Positions 8,801-17,427 of a DNA stretch of 36,945 nt are shown here, piece after piece; the first letter of the stretch is position 1, and each line of letters begins with the position of its first letter. The stretch comes from Pelomonas sp. KK5 (lineage in GTDB: Bacteria > Pseudomonadota > Gammaproteobacteria > Burkholderiales > Burkholderiaceae_C). Below the pieces are notes generated by a model that had not been told where the DNA came from, made no database searches, and worked only from the letters and a program-made list of their open reading frames with translations. The DNA is taken from positions 1 to 36,945 of the forward strand of contig NZ_LYVQ01000036.1 of NCBI RefSeq assembly GCF_001984095.1, read 5' to 3'. Position numbers and translations under genes: made by a program.

Positions 8801-10915
8801 CTAGGAGTTGACAGTGCGAACACCGGGAATGTTGTCGTGCGTCGCGGCGCCGAAGGCCTGCTCTCGCAGCTGTGCCAACTGGTCGCGCACCCGCGCCGCC
8901 TTCTCGAACTCGAGATTGCGGGCGTGCTCCAGCATCTGCTTCTCGAGCTGCTGGATGCGCTTGCCGAGGTCCTTCTCGGACATCTCCTCGACGGCCGCCG
9001 CCTGCAGCAGCTTCTGGTCGTCGCGGCCGGACTTCTCGGAGTAGACGCCCTCGATGATGTCCTTGATGCGCTTGTTGACACTCCGTGGAACGATGCCGTT
9101 AGCTTCGTTGAAGGCGAGCTGCTTGGCGCGGCGCCGCTCGGTCTCGCCCATGGCCTTGCGCATCGAGTCGGTGATGCGGTCGGCGTAGAGGATGGCCTTG
9201 CCGTTCAGGTTGCGGGCGGCGCGGCCGATGGTCTGGATCAGGCTGCGCTCGGCGCGCAGGAAACCTTCCTTGTCGGCGTCGAGGATGGCCACCAGCGAGA
9301 CCTCGGGGATGTCCAGGCCCTCTCGCAGCAGGTTGATGCCCACCAGCACGTCGAACACGCCCAGCCGCAGGTCGCGCAGGATCTCCACCCGCTCGACCGT
9401 GTCGATGTCGGAATGCAGGTAGCGGACCTTGACGCCGTTGTCGCTCAGGTAATCAGTGAGCTGCTCGGCCATGCGCTTGGTCAGCGTGGTGATGAGCACC
9501 CGCTCCTGCACCTCCACGCGCTCGCGGATCTCCTGCAGCACGTCATCCACCTGCTCCCGCGCCGGCCGCACCTCGACCACCGGGTCCACCAGGCCCGTCG
9601 GTCGCACGACCTGCTCCACCACCGCTCCGGCGTTGTCCTTCTCGTACTGGGCCGGCGTGGCCGAGACGAAGACGGCCTGGCGCATCTTGCGCTCGAACTC
9701 ATCGAACTTCAGCGGCCGGTTGTCCAGCGCCGAGGGCAGGCGGAAGCCGTACTCGACCAGCGTCGTCTTGCGCGCCCGGTCGCCGTTGTACATGCCGCCG
9801 AACTGGCCGATCAGCACATGGCTCTCGTCAAGGAACATCACCGCATCGGCCGGCAGGTAGTCCACCAGCGTCGGCGGCGGCTCGCCGGGCGCGGCGCCGG
9901 ACAGGTGCCGGGTGTAGTTCTCGATGCCCTTGCAGTGCCCCACCTCCTGCAGCATCTCCAGGTCGAAGCGGGTGCGCTGCTCCAGCCTCTGCGCCTCGAC
10001 GAGCTTGCCTTCCTTGACGAAGAAGTCCAGCCGCTCGCGCAGCTCGGCCTTGATGCCGTCGGTGGCGGCCAGCACGCGCTCGCGCGGCGTCACGTAGTGG
10101 CTGCTCGGGTAGACGGTGAAGCGGGCCAGCTTCTGGCGGATGCGGCCGGTCAGCGGGTCGAACAGCTGCAGCGTCTCGATCTCGTCGTCGAACAGCTCGA
10201 TGCGCAGCGCCAGCTCCGAGTGCTCGGCCGGGAACACGTCGATCGTGTCGCCGCGCACGCGGAACATGCCGCGGCTGAACTCCATCTCGTTGCGGGTGTA
10301 CTGCATGCGGATCAGCTGGGCGATCACGTCCCGCTGGCCTAACTTGTCACCCGAGCGGAGGGTCATCACCATCTGGTGGTAGTCGCTCGGGTTGCCGATG
10401 CCGTAGATGGCCGATACCGAGGCCACGATGATCACGTCGCGCCGCTCCAGCAGGCTCTTGGTGCAGGACAGGCGCAGCTGCTCGATCTGCTCGTTGATCG
10501 CGCTGTCCTTCTCGATGAACAGGTCGCGCTGCGGGACGTAGGCCTCGGGCTGGTAGTAGTCGTAATAGCTGACGAAGTACTCGACGGCGTTGTTCGGGAA
10601 GAAGTCGCGGAACTCGCCGTAGAGCTGGGCGGCCAGCGTCTTGTTCGGCGCAAACACGATGGCCGGCCGGCCCAGGCGCGCGATCACGTTGGCCATCGTG
10701 AAGGTCTTGCCCGAGCCGGTCACGCCCAGCAGCGTCTGGAAGCTCAGGCCGTCGTTGATGCCCTCGCACAGCTCGGCAATCGCGGTCGGCTGGTCGCCGG
10801 CCGGCGGAAAGGGCTGGAAGAGCTGGAACGGCGAGCCTTCGAAAGTAACGAATTCGCCCTTCGGTGCATCCGTGTCGGCGGCCGGACTCTCGGTGGCGTT
10901 GGAGGCGTCGTGCAT
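8801..10915 (-). CDS. uvrB: Excinuclease ABC subunit UvrB
   Basis: Damage-verifying helicase of nucleotide excision repair, working with UvrA and UvrC. The 704-residue form starts at ATG 10915 ([14 protein letters not shown]). Visible motifs include Walker A GVTGSGKT, the beta-hairpin region [12 protein letters not shown], the DEAD-like FLDESHV, helicase motif [17 protein letters not shown] and motif [13 protein letters not shown]-terminal UVR coiled coil (about residues 655-690, [22 protein letters not shown]) binds UvrC. An in-frame TTG at 10948 would lengthen it by 11 residues without homology. The N-terminal 30 or so residues before [21 protein letters not shown] are variable, as in relatives. 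It is divergent from the aminotransferase at 11041. No clear LexA box was found. Confidence 0.98.
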   Translation of the reverse strand: MHDASNATESPAADTDAPKGEFVTFEGSPFQLFQPFPPAGDQPTAIAELCEGINDGLSFQTLLGVTGSGKTFTMANVIARLGRPAIVFAPNKTLAAQLYGEFRDFFPNNAVEYFVSYYDYYQPEAYVPQRDLFIEKDSAINEQIEQLRLSCTKSLLERRDVIIVASVSAIYGIGNPSDYHQMVMTLRSGDKLGQRDVIAQLIRMQYTRNEMEFSRGMFRVRGDTIDVFPAEHSELALRIELFDDEIETLQLFDPLTGRIRQKLARFTVYPSSHYVTPRERVLAATDGIKAELRERLDFFVKEGKLVEAQRLEQRTRFDLEMLQEVGHCKGIENYTRHLSGAAPGEPPPTLVDYLPADAVMFLDESHVLIGQFGGMYNGDRARKTTLVEYGFRLPSALDNRPLKFDEFERKMRQAVFVSATPAQYEKDNAGAVVEQVVRPTGLVDPVVEVRPAREQVDDVLQEIRERVEVQERVLITTLTKRMAEQLTDYLSDNGVKVRYLHSDIDTVERVEILRDLRLGVFDVLVGINLLREGLDIPEVSLVAILDADKEGFLRAERSLIQTIGRAARNLNGKAILYADRITDSMRKAMGETERRRAKQLAFNEANGIVPRSVNKRIKDIIEGVYSEKSGRDDQKLLQAAAVEEMSEKDLGKRIQQLEKQMLEHARNLEFEKAARVRDQLAQLREQAFGAATHDNIPGVRTVNS

Positions 10916-11040
10916 CGGGTAATCACTTAAAATCTGCTGCTTGCGCAATCCGACAGGGTAGCGCAGGCCTCAAGGCCTTTGCTAACCCCCGCGTTCAGCG
11001 CATCCCTCTCCACCGCCACCGTCCTGTCAGGAAACCGACC

Positions 11041-12240
11041 ATGTCCTTGTTCGCCGCCGTCGAAATGGCCCCCCGCGACCCGATCCTGGGTCTCAACGAG
11101 CAATTCAATGCCGATACCCGGCCGGGCAAGGTGAATCTGGGCGTCGGCGTGTACTACGACGAGAACGGCAAGCTGCCGCTGCTGAAGTGCGTCGCCACCG
11201 CCGAGGCCGACATGCAGGCCGACCCGAAGGCCCGCGGCTACCTGCCGATCGACGGCATCGCCGCCTACGACAAGGCCGTGCAGGGCCTGGTGTTCGGCGC
11301 CGGCAGCGCGATCCTGGAAGCCAAGCGCGTCGCCACGGTGCAGGCCGTGGGCGGCACCGGCGGCCTGAAGATCGGCGCCGACTTCCTGAAGCGCCTGAAC
11401 CCGAACGCCCAGGTGCTGATCTCCGACCCGAGCTGGGAGAACCACCGCGCGCTGTTCACCAACGCCGGATTCACCGTCGGCACCTACCCGTACTACGACG
11501 CCACCAGCCGCGGCATCAACTTCGACGGCATGCTGACGGCGCTGAACGGCACGGCCGCCGGCACCGTCGTCGTGCTGCACGCCTGCTGCCACAACCCGAC
11601 CGGCTACGACCTCACCCCCGGTCAGTGGGACCAGATCGTTAGCACCGTCAAGGCCCGCGGCCTGGTGCCCTTCCTGGACATGGCTTACCAGGGCTTCGGC
11701 GAAGGCATTGCCGAGGACGGCGCGGTGATCCAGCAGTTCCTGGCCGCCGGCCTGGACTTCTTCGTCTCCACCAGCTTCTCCAAGAGCTTCTCGCTGTACG
11801 GCGAGCGCGTCGGCGCGCTGAGCGTGGTCTGCGCCACCGCCGAGGAGACCGCCAAGGTGCTGAGCCAGCTCAAGATCGTCATCCGCACCAACTACTCCAA
11901 CCCGCCGACGCACGGCGCCCAGGTCGTCGCCAACGTGCTGACCACCCCGGCCCTGCGCGCGATGTGGGAAGAGGAACTGGCCGGCATGCGTGTGCGCATC
12001 AAGGCGATGCGCGGCGCGCTGGTCGAGGCGCTGCAGAAGGCCGGCATCACGCAAGACCTCTCCTTCGTGACCCGCCAGAAGGGCATGTTCAGCTACTCGG
12101 GCCTCAACGCCGAGCAGATGCAGCGCCTGCGCAGCGAGTTCGGCATCTATGGCGTGGACTCCGGCCGCATCTGCGTGGCCGCGCTGAACGAGAAGAACCT
12201 GCCGGCGGTGGCCGCGGCGATGGCCGCTGTCATGAAGTAA
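11041..12240 (+). CDS. Aromatic/aspartate amino acid aminotransferase (class I, TyrB/AspC-like)
   Basis: PLP enzyme of 399 residues that moves amino groups between aspartate or aromatic amino acids and 2-oxoglutarate. It begins MSLFAAVEMAPRDPILGLNE and keeps the Asp/aromatic aminotransferase signatures: VGGTGGLKIGADF, DPSWENHRALF, CHNPTGYDLTPGQW (N185) and the PLP lysine K248 in STSFSKSFSLYGERVGAL. A substrate-carboxylate arginine lies in GVDSGRICVAAL near the end. ATG at 11041 has AGGAAA about 8 bases upstream; the frame is open further 5' but overlaps uvrB. A possible -10 (TAAAAT, 10928-10933) would give a leader of about 100 nt. TyrB versus AspC cannot be settled by eye, so no symbol is given. 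Confidence 0.93.
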   Translation: MSLFAAVEMAPRDPILGLNEQFNADTRPGKVNLGVGVYYDENGKLPLLKCVATAEADMQADPKARGYLPIDGIAAYDKAVQGLVFGAGSAILEAKRVATVQAVGGTGGLKIGADFLKRLNPNAQVLISDPSWENHRALFTNAGFTVGTYPYYDATSRGINFDGMLTALNGTAAGTVVVLHACCHNPTGYDLTPGQWDQIVSTVKARGLVPFLDMAYQGFGEGIAEDGAVIQQFLAAGLDFFVSTSFSKSFSLYGERVGALSVVCATAEETAKVLSQLKIVIRTNYSNPPTHGAQVVANVLTTPALRAMWEEELAGMRVRIKAMRGALVEALQKAGITQDLSFVTRQKGMFSYSGLNAEQMQRLRSEFGIYGVDSGRICVAALNEKNLPAVAAAMAAVMK

Positions 12241-12264
12241 AGCGTTAGTTGCGCGGATAAATCC

Positions 12265-12310
12265 CGCAGTCCGAAGGCGGGTTTGCCCGTAAGCAAACCC
12301 GCGGACTGCT
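12265..12310 (+). terminator. Strong two-step hairpin after the aminotransferase gene
   Basis: An inner perfect 10-bp stem gcgggtttgc/gcaaacccgc (12277-12286 with 12293-12302) is enclosed by gcagtccg/cggactgc (12266-12273 with 12302-12309). It begins about 25 bp after the stop codon. No T-run follows, so it is either a Rho-independent-like terminator without a U-tract or an mRNA 3'-end stabiliser. Confidence 0.5.
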
Positions 12311-12334
12311 GCGGCGCAGCACTTCTGGCACCAT

Positions 12335-12376
12335 CTCGGCTGGAAATTGTCAGTCTTTATTGTTCTCCAGCCCGAG
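12335..12376 (+). other. Leader hairpin just upstream of phaZ
   Basis: ctcggctgga (12335-12344) pairs with tccagcccgag (12366-12376) with a single bulged base, leaving a 21-nt AT-rich loop. The right arm ends 11 bases before the phaZ ATG, so the structure would mask part of the translation start region, where only weak ribosome-binding sequence is visible. Function is inferred from position only. Confidence 0.35.
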
Positions 12377-12387
12377 AAACGCCAGCC

Positions 12388-13692
12388 ATGCTGTACCAGT
12401 TATTCGAAACCCAACGCGCGCTGATGAGCCCCTTCGCGGAGTTCGCCAGCGCCTCGGCCAAGCTCTACAGCCACCCGCTGTCCCCGTTTGCGATGCTGAC
12501 GCCGATGTCGGCCCGCGTCTCGGCGGCCATGGATCTGATGCACCGCCTGGCCAAGGACTACGAGAAGCCCGAGTTCGACATCCGCAGCATCGAGGTCGAC
12601 GGCGTCGACGTGGCCGTGCAGGAGCTGGTGGCGCTGGAAAAGCCCTTCTGCCGCCTGCTGCGCTTCAAGCGCTACAGCGACGACCTGGAAGTCCTGGCCA
12701 CGATGAAGGACCAGCCGACCGTGCTGGTCGTGGCGCCGCTGTCCGGCCACCACAGCACGCTGCTGCGCGACACCGTGCGCCAGCTGCTGAAGGGCCACAA
12801 GGTCTACATCACCGACTGGACCGATGCCCGCATGGTGCCGGCCGAGGTCGGCACCTTCCACCTGGACGACTACATCCACTATGTGCAGGACTTCATCCGC
12901 CACATCGGCGCGGCGGACTGCCATGTGATGTCGGTCTGCCAGCCGACGGTGCCGGTGCTGGCCGCGATCTCGCTGATGGCCACCGCCGGCGAGACCACGC
13001 CGCTGTCGATGACGATGATGGGCGGCCCGATCGATGCGCGCCGCAGCCCCACCGCCGTCAACAACCTGGCGATGAACCGCAGCTACGAGTGGTTCGAGAA
13101 CAATGTGATCCACCGCGTGCCGACGAACTTCCCCGGCGCCGGCCGCGAGGTCTACCCGGGCTTCCTGCAGCACACCGGCTTCGTCGCGATGAACCCGGAC
13201 CGCCACCTGTCCTCGCACTACGACTACTTCCTCGACCTGGTGCGCGGCGACGACGACAGCGCCGAATCGCACCGCCAGTTCTACGACGAGTACAACGCCG
13301 TGCTGGACATGCCGGCCGAGTACTACCTGGACACGATCAAGACGGTGTTCCAGGACTTCGCGCTGGTGAACGGCACCTGGGTCGTCGACGGCGTCACCGT
13401 GCGTCCGCAGGACATCACCACCACCGCGCTGCTGACGATCGAGGGCGAGCTGGACGACATCTCCGGCGCCGGCCAGACCCGCGCCGCCCATGAGCTGTGC
13501 TCGGGCATCGCCACCGCGAACCAGTACCACTACGACGTGCAGGGCGCCGGCCACTACGGCATCTTCTCCGGCCGCCGCTGGCGCGAGAAGGTCTACCCGG
13601 AAGTGCAGGCCTTCATCGCCAAGTACGACAAGCCGGCTGCCGAGGCCGCCCCTTCCAAGCCCGCGCGCAGGACGCGCAGCAAAGCCACTTGA
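12388..13692 (+). CDS. phaZ: Intracellular polyhydroxyalkanoate (PHB) depolymerase
   Basis: Alpha/beta-hydrolase-like enzyme of 434 residues that breaks down native intracellular PHB granules. No signal peptide is present, which fits an intracellular depolymerase. The N-terminus [20 protein letters not shown] and the long conserved body match the PhaZ family known from Ralstonia and relatives. The nucleophile position holds a cysteine: [18 protein letters not shown]184, as in Ralstonia PhaZa1, instead of the GxSxG serine of extracellular enzymes. The C-terminal PHB_depo_C region includes [19 protein letters not shown] (acid) and a catalytic histidine near [15 protein letters not shown]. The tail is lysine/alanine-rich. 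It implies that the organism stores PHB. The stop overlaps the probable TTG start of rsxB. Confidence 0.96.
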   Translation: MLYQLFETQRALMSPFAEFASASAKLYSHPLSPFAMLTPMSARVSAAMDLMHRLAKDYEKPEFDIRSIEVDGVDVAVQELVALEKPFCRLLRFKRYSDDLEVLATMKDQPTVLVVAPLSGHHSTLLRDTVRQLLKGHKVYITDWTDARMVPAEVGTFHLDDYIHYVQDFIRHIGAADCHVMSVCQPTVPVLAAISLMATAGETTPLSMTMMGGPIDARRSPTAVNNLAMNRSYEWFENNVIHRVPTNFPGAGREVYPGFLQHTGFVAMNPDRHLSSHYDYFLDLVRGDDDSAESHRQFYDEYNAVLDMPAEYYLDTIKTVFQDFALVNGTWVVDGVTVRPQDITTTALLTIEGELDDISGAGQTRAAHELCSGIATANQYHYDVQGAGHYGIFSGRRWREKVYPEVQAFIAKYDKPAAEAAPSKPARRTRSKAT

Positions 13693-14354
13693 CGCTCCCC
13701 GCTTCCCTTGTCGACCTGACCCGCCGCATCGACGCCGCACTGCCCCAGACGCAGTGCACGCGCTGCGGCTATCCCGATTGCCACAGCTACGCCGCCGCCA
13801 TCGCCGATGGCGAGGCCGGCATCAACCAGTGCCCGCCCGGCGGCGCCGAGGGCATCGGGCGCCTGGCGGCCATCACCGGCCATCCTGTCCTTCCGCTGTC
13901 GGCCGAGCATGGCTTCGAGGCGCCGCGCACGCTGGCCGTCATCGACGAGGCCTGGTGCATCGGCTGCACGCTGTGCATCAAGGCCTGCCCGGTCGACGCC
14001 ATCGCCGGCGCGGCCAAGCAGATGCATGTGGTGATAGCCGCGCAGTGCACCGGCTGCGAGCTGTGCGTGCCGGCCTGCCCGGTGGACTGCATCTCGCTGG
14101 TCAATGACAGCGGCGACAGCACCGGCTGGGCGGCCTGGGGCCCCGAGCGAGCCTCCGCTGCGGCTGAGCGTTATGCCTTCCACGGGTTCCGCCGGCATCG
14201 CGAGAAGACTGAGAACGACGAGCGCCTGCAGGCCAAGGCCGAGGCCAAGCTGGCCGACCTCGCCGGCGCCTCGAAGATCACCGATGCGCCCGAGCTGGAC
14301 CGCAAGAAGGCGATGATCGAGGCCGCCCTCGCCCGCGCGCGCGCCCGCCGCTGA
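13689..14354 (+). CDS. rsxB: RsxB-like electron transport Fe-S protein
   Basis: Protein of about 221 residues with three Fe-S regions. An N-terminal FeS domain has [19 protein letters not shown]...CPPGG, and two 4Fe-4S ferredoxin motifs follow: [16 protein letters not shown] and [16 protein letters not shown]. This matches RnfB/RsxB, the electron-entry subunit of the Rsx complex that reduces SoxR, but the N-terminal membrane helix of RnfB is missing. No ATG lies at the beginning; TTG at 13689 overlaps the phaZ stop as TTGA and is the likely start. None of rsxA, C, D, G or E is adjacent, so it is a stand-alone copy, followed 9 bp later by nth, as in the E. coli rsx-nth arrangement. A charged, alanine-rich C-terminal helix of about 60 residues is added. 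Confidence 0.88.
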   Translation: MTLPASLVDLTRRIDAALPQTQCTRCGYPDCHSYAAAIADGEAGINQCPPGGAEGIGRLAAITGHPVLPLSAEHGFEAPRTLAVIDEAWCIGCTLCIKACPVDAIAGAAKQMHVVIAAQCTGCELCVPACPVDCISLVNDSGDSTGWAAWGPERASAAAERYAFHGFRRHREKTENDERLQAKAEAKLADLAGASKITDAPELDRKKAMIEAALARARARR

Positions 14355-14363
14355 ATTCCAACA

Positions 14364-14996
14364 ATGAACAAGCAAGACATCGAGACCTTCTTCGCCACGC
14401 TGAAGGCCGCCAACCCGACGCCGCAGACCGAGCTGGAATACAGCAGCGTGTTCGAGCTGCTGGCCGCCGTGCTGCTGTCGGCGCAGGCCACCGACGTCGG
14501 CGTCAACAAGGCCACGCGGCGGCTGTTCCCGGTCGCCAACACGCCGCAGAGGATCATCGCGCTGGGACTGGAGGGCCTGACCGAGTACATCCGCACGATC
14601 GGCCTCTACCGCACCAAGGCGCAGAACCTGATGAAGACCTGCGAGATCCTGGTCTCGCAATACGGCGGCAAGGTGCCCGACACGCGCGAGGCGCTGGAAG
14701 CGCTGCCCGGCGTCGGCCGCAAGACAGCCAATGTGGTGCTCAATGTCGCCTTCGGCCAGCCGACGATGGCCGTCGATACGCACATCTTTCGCGTCAGCAA
14801 CCGCACGGGCCTGGCGCCCGGCAAGACCCCGCTGGCCGTCGAGCTGGCGCTGGAGAAGCGCGTGCCGAAGGCCTACGCGGTGGACTCGCACCACTGGCTG
14901 ATCCTGCACGGCCGCTACGTCTGCCAGGCACGCCGGCCGCATTGCGAGGTGTGCGCGGTGAGGGCGCAGTGCGACTACGGTCGCCGCCTACAATGA
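14364..14996 (+). CDS. nth: Endonuclease III
   Basis: Bifunctional DNA glycosylase/AP lyase for oxidised pyrimidines in base excision repair. The 210 residues match E. coli Nth in length and key positions. The helix-hairpin-helix motif LPGVGRKTANVVLN carries catalytic K120. The acid D138 is in MAVDTHIFRVSNR. The C-terminal [4Fe-4S] ligands are C187-x6-C194-x2-C197-x5-C203. It starts 9 bp after rsxB and is probably in the same transcript. Its [4Fe-4S] cluster makes the pairing with an Fe-S electron carrier interesting, but a functional link is only inferred. Confidence 0.98.
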   Translation: MNKQDIETFFATLKAANPTPQTELEYSSVFELLAAVLLSAQATDVGVNKATRRLFPVANTPQRIIALGLEGLTEYIRTIGLYRTKAQNLMKTCEILVSQYGGKVPDTREALEALPGVGRKTANVVLNVAFGQPTMAVDTHIFRVSNRTGLAPGKTPLAVELALEKRVPKAYAVDSHHWLILHGRYVCQARRPHCEVCAVRAQCDYGRRLQ

Positions 14997-15021
14997 AACC
15001 CTGATATCGAGACGGGACGCC

Positions 15022-15243
15022 ATGCCAAGCTTCACCGACCTGACCGACCGCGTCGAGCGACTGCTGCTGCGCCACGAGGAACTGGTCCGTACCAACGCGC
15101 TGCTCGAGGAGCAGGTGTCCACCCTCACCCAGGAACGGGACAGCCTGCGCTCGCGGCTGAACGCAGCGCGGGCGCGCGTCGACGCCTTGCTCGAACGCCT
15201 GCCCGTCGAGAACCAAGCCGAACCGGACAGCAATCAACAATGA
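15022..15243 (+). CDS. Small coiled-coil protein upstream of zapA (ZapB-like, TIGR02449-type)
   Basis: A 73-residue protein that is almost entirely one predicted coiled coil: RVERLLLRHEELVRTNALLE and EQVSTLTQERDSLRSRLNAA show regular leucine heptads, followed by a short polar tail. Its stop codon overlaps the zapA start by 4 bp (ATGA). Small coiled-coil proteins in this position are common in betaproteobacteria and resemble ZapB, the cell-division factor that bridges ZapA and MatP, but direct similarity to E. coli ZapB is weak. A TACAAT hexamer at 14989-14994 could be the -10 of its promoter. Role in division is inferred from shape and neighbour. Confidence 0.8.
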   Translation: MPSFTDLTDRVERLLLRHEELVRTNALLEEQVSTLTQERDSLRSRLNAARARVDALLERLPVENQAEPDSNQQ

Positions 15244-15551
15244 AACAGATGGAAGTGACCATCATGGGCCAGAGCTACCTGCTCGGCTGCCCCGAGGGCG
15301 GCGAGGCCGCACTGACGCGGGCCGTCACGCAGGTGGACAAGGAGATGTGCTCGATCCGCGATGCCGGCAAGATCAAGGCGCGTGAGCGCATCGCCGTGCT
15401 GGCCGCGCTGAACCTGGCCTATCAACTGGCCGAGGGCAAGACGAGCGCGGTGCCGGCAGCTAACACTGCCGCCGCAGCTTCGCAACCCGAGCTCGAAAAC
15501 CTTGTGCGCCGTCTGGATGAAGCCTTAGGTCGCGACGGTCAATTGCTCTGA
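15240..15551 (+). CDS. zapA: Cell division protein ZapA
   Basis: FtsZ-associated protein of 103 residues that bundles FtsZ protofilaments at the Z-ring. The N-terminal strand-helix part reads MKQMEVTIMGQSYLLGCPEG, typical of ZapA, followed by the helix LTRAVTQVDKEMCSIRDAGK and KARERIAVLAALNLAYQLAE, then a C-terminal coiled coil. It overlaps the ZapB-like gene by 4 bp. The 6S RNA gene starts about 30 bp downstream, the arrangement found in many proteobacteria. Rare codons GCT and TTA occur in the linker between the helices. Confidence 0.95.
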   Translation: MKQMEVTIMGQSYLLGCPEGGEAALTRAVTQVDKEMCSIRDAGKIKARERIAVLAALNLAYQLAEGKTSAVPAANTAAAASQPELENLVRRLDEALGRDGQLL

Positions 15552-15576
15552 CGCAGCGCCGTCGAGGCGGTAAAAT
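15548..15576 (+). promoter_or_regulatory. Sigma-70 promoter of 6S RNA
   Basis: A good -10 element TAAAAT (15571-15576) is followed 7-8 bases later by the inferred RNA 5' end. CTGACG at 15548-15553 is a weak -35 with a 17-bp spacer, and overlaps the zapA stop codon. Assignment rests on the position relative to the 6S structure. Confidence 0.55.
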
Positions 15577-15582
15577 CTCAAT

Positions 15583-15766
15583 CGTCCACCGCAGCCCCGC
15601 GGGCTTTATATTTCCTGTTCCGATGCTCATATGAGCCTGGGCCTGGAACATCGCCCCGCAGGTGTGATCGTCTCGCGTCAGATGAACCCGAAGTGCGGCT
15701 GACCTCGCCCACCTGAATCCCTGGATTCAGGAATGCGGCCTGCCAGGCTGGCGGTGGACACCTTAT
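15583..15766 (+). ncRNA. ssrS: 6S RNA
   Basis: Small RNA that mimics an open promoter and sequesters sigma-70 RNA polymerase in stationary phase. The position directly after zapA and before an EVE gene is the standard one. Structure supports it. The closing stem pairs gtccaccgc (15584-15592) with gcggtggac (15751-15759). A conserved apical hairpin cctgaatcc/ggattcagg lies at 15712-15731, equivalent to the E. coli ACCTTGAACC...GGTTCAAGG hairpin. The length of about 184 nt is right for 6S. No credible protein is encoded here. Exact ends are estimates from the promoter and the closing stem. Confidence 0.85.
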
Positions 15767-15780
15767 TCCTTGCCTCGCGC

Positions 15781-16245
15781 ATGAACTACTGGCTGATGAA
15801 ATCCGAGCCCGACGAGTGCTCGATCGACGACCTCGCCGCGGCCCCGGGCCAGACCGTCCCCTGGATCGGCGTGCGCAACTACCAGGCGCGCAATTTCATG
15901 CGCGACGAGATGCAGGTCGGTGACGGCGTGCTGTTCTATCACTCGTCCTGCCCGGAGCCGGGCATCGCCGGCTTCGCCACGGTCGCCAGCGGCGCGTATC
16001 CGGATGCGAGCCAGTTCGATGCACAGAGCCCGTACCACGACCCGAAGTCCAAGCCCGAGGCGCCGCGCTGGCTGCATGTGGACGTGACGCTGGCCGAGAA
16101 GACGCGGCTGCTGCCGCTGGCCGAGATGCGCGGCGATCCGGCGCTGGCGCAGATGCGCACCTTGGCGCCGGGGAACCGCCTGTCCATCACGCCGGTGACG
16201 CCCGACGAATGGGCGCACATCCGGCGCAAGCTCGTCAGTCGCTGA
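15781..16245 (+). CDS. EVE domain-containing protein
   Basis: A 154-residue single-domain protein of the EVE family (PUA-like fold; thymocyte nuclear protein 1 type). Members bind modified bases in DNA or RNA; the precise ligand of bacterial forms is mostly unknown. Hallmarks include the start MNYWLMKSEPDECSIDDL, then WIGVRNYQARNFMRDEMQVGD, LFYHSSCPEPGIAGFATV and the substrate-pocket region YHDPKSKPEAPRWLHVDV. ATG at 15781 begins the conserved MNYWLMKSEP, and upstream sequence belongs to 6S RNA. Its 3' end overlaps the convergent GGDEF gene by 11 bp. Linkage of 6S RNA to an EVE gene recurs in betaproteobacteria as I know them. Confidence 0.93.
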   Translation: MNYWLMKSEPDECSIDDLAAAPGQTVPWIGVRNYQARNFMRDEMQVGDGVLFYHSSCPEPGIAGFATVASGAYPDASQFDAQSPYHDPKSKPEAPRWLHVDVTLAEKTRLLPLAEMRGDPALAQMRTLAPGNRLSITPVTPDEWAHIRRKLVSR

Positions 16246-17257
16246 AAGGGATCGAGGCGAGCACGACCTGGTTGCCGCCGCGCTTCAACGCTTCGGCGAC
16301 GGCCAACTCGCTGGCGGCCAGCAGGTCTTCCTGCTTGGAAGCGGTGTGCGGGAAGCTGCAGACACCCATCGACAGCGACAGGCCCAGGTCCATGCCGTTG
16401 AGCACGACGATCTGCGCCTGGCACTGGCGGCGCAGCTGCTCCATCCGCGCATGGGCCGTCGCCAGGCCCACGCCTGACAGCAGCACCGCGAAACGCGACT
16501 CGCCGATGCGGCAGGCCGCGTCCATCGCCCGGGTATTGGCACGCAGCATGCGGCCGACGCCTTCGAGCATGCGCTGCCGGCCGTCATCGCCCAGGGCCTG
16601 GGCGGCGGCCGGCGCCGGATCCAGCGCAATGATCACCAGGGCGAACTCGCGATGCTCGCGGGTGGAGAGATCGATCTCGCGCAGCAGCTGGTCGTCGAAC
16701 TGGCCACGCAGGTAGAGGCCGGAGGCGTCGTCGCGACCGGTACCGCGCTGCGCCTCGCGGCGCGCCTGCTCCAGCGCCTGCTGCTGGGCCTCGATCTGCT
16801 GCAGTGCGCGCTGCAGATGCGCCTCGCGCTGGCGCTCCTCGGTGCGCTCGTGCCAGACGGCCAAAAGATGCTCGCCGCCCAGCGGCATGCGGGTCACGGT
16901 GAACTCGCGCCGCCGGCCGCCCAGCTCCAGCCGATGCTCGCTCAGCAGCATCTGGCCCTGGGCCATCACCGTCTGCTCGATGCGGCGCATCGCGATGGCT
17001 TCTTCGCTACGCACCAGTTCGCTGTCGTTGGCCCCGACGACCGGCTTGCGATCGAACCAGTGGCCGATGCCCTCGCTCGCGTAGACATAGCGGCCGGTCG
17101 CCAGCGACTTGACCGTCACATAGCTGTTCTGCGGCTCGACCAGCTTCAGCAGCGCACCACCGAAGGAAGACACCAGGCCCGGATGGCCGGCCAGCCAATG
17201 ACTGAGGCTGCCGGGCTGCGGCGGTGCGTCGTTCGGCGAAGCGGCTGAGTTGTCCAT
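16235..17257 (-). CDS. PAS-like/GGDEF protein with degenerate active site
   Basis: A 340-residue cytoplasmic protein with no membrane segment. Residues 40-135 look like a PAS sensor (SYVTVKSLATGRYVYASEGI, then FTVTRMPLGGEHLLAVWHER). A coiled coil (about 138-172) leads to a GGDEF-fold domain (175-335). The signature loop reads RIGESRF at 250-256 where active diguanylate cyclases have R-Y-G-G-D/E-E-F. The second glycine and the catalytic acidic residue are replaced, so cyclase activity is doubtful. D213 at the first metal-binding site remains. ATG at 17257 is the first start fitting the domain; the frame is open further upstream. No EAL domain and no classical RxxD inhibitory site were seen. 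It may be a c-di-GMP- or GTP-binding sensor; function unknown. Confidence 0.82.
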   Translation of the reverse strand: MDNSAASPNDAPPQPGSLSHWLAGHPGLVSSFGGALLKLVEPQNSYVTVKSLATGRYVYASEGIGHWFDRKPVVGANDSELVRSEEAIAMRRIEQTVMAQGQMLLSEHRLELGGRRREFTVTRMPLGGEHLLAVWHERTEERQREAHLQRALQQIEAQQQALEQARREAQRGTGRDDASGLYLRGQFDDQLLREIDLSTREHREFALVIIALDPAPAAAQALGDDGRQRMLEGVGRMLRANTRAMDAACRIGESRFAVLLSGVGLATAHARMEQLRRQCQAQIVVLNGMDLGLSLSMGVCSFPHTASKQEDLLAASELAVAEALKRGGNQVVLASIPFSD

Positions 17258-17427
17258 GAATCCTCGGTTGAACCCAGCCGATCGTTGCGGCTGGCCTCCT
17301 CTGTTGTTCTCCGCCGGATGGTAGCGAAGATCGCCGCCGCTGAAGGCCGCCCCGGCACAAATAGTTGCCGCTGGAATGAGGCCCAGTGGCGGCTCGGTGA
17401 CAATGCTGGCTTTTTCGTCCGACCCCC

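Noticed and set aside
15460-15651. A short minus-strand frame across the zapA end and 6S RNA
   Set aside because: The region folds as 6S RNA and the frame has no ribosome-binding site or homology.
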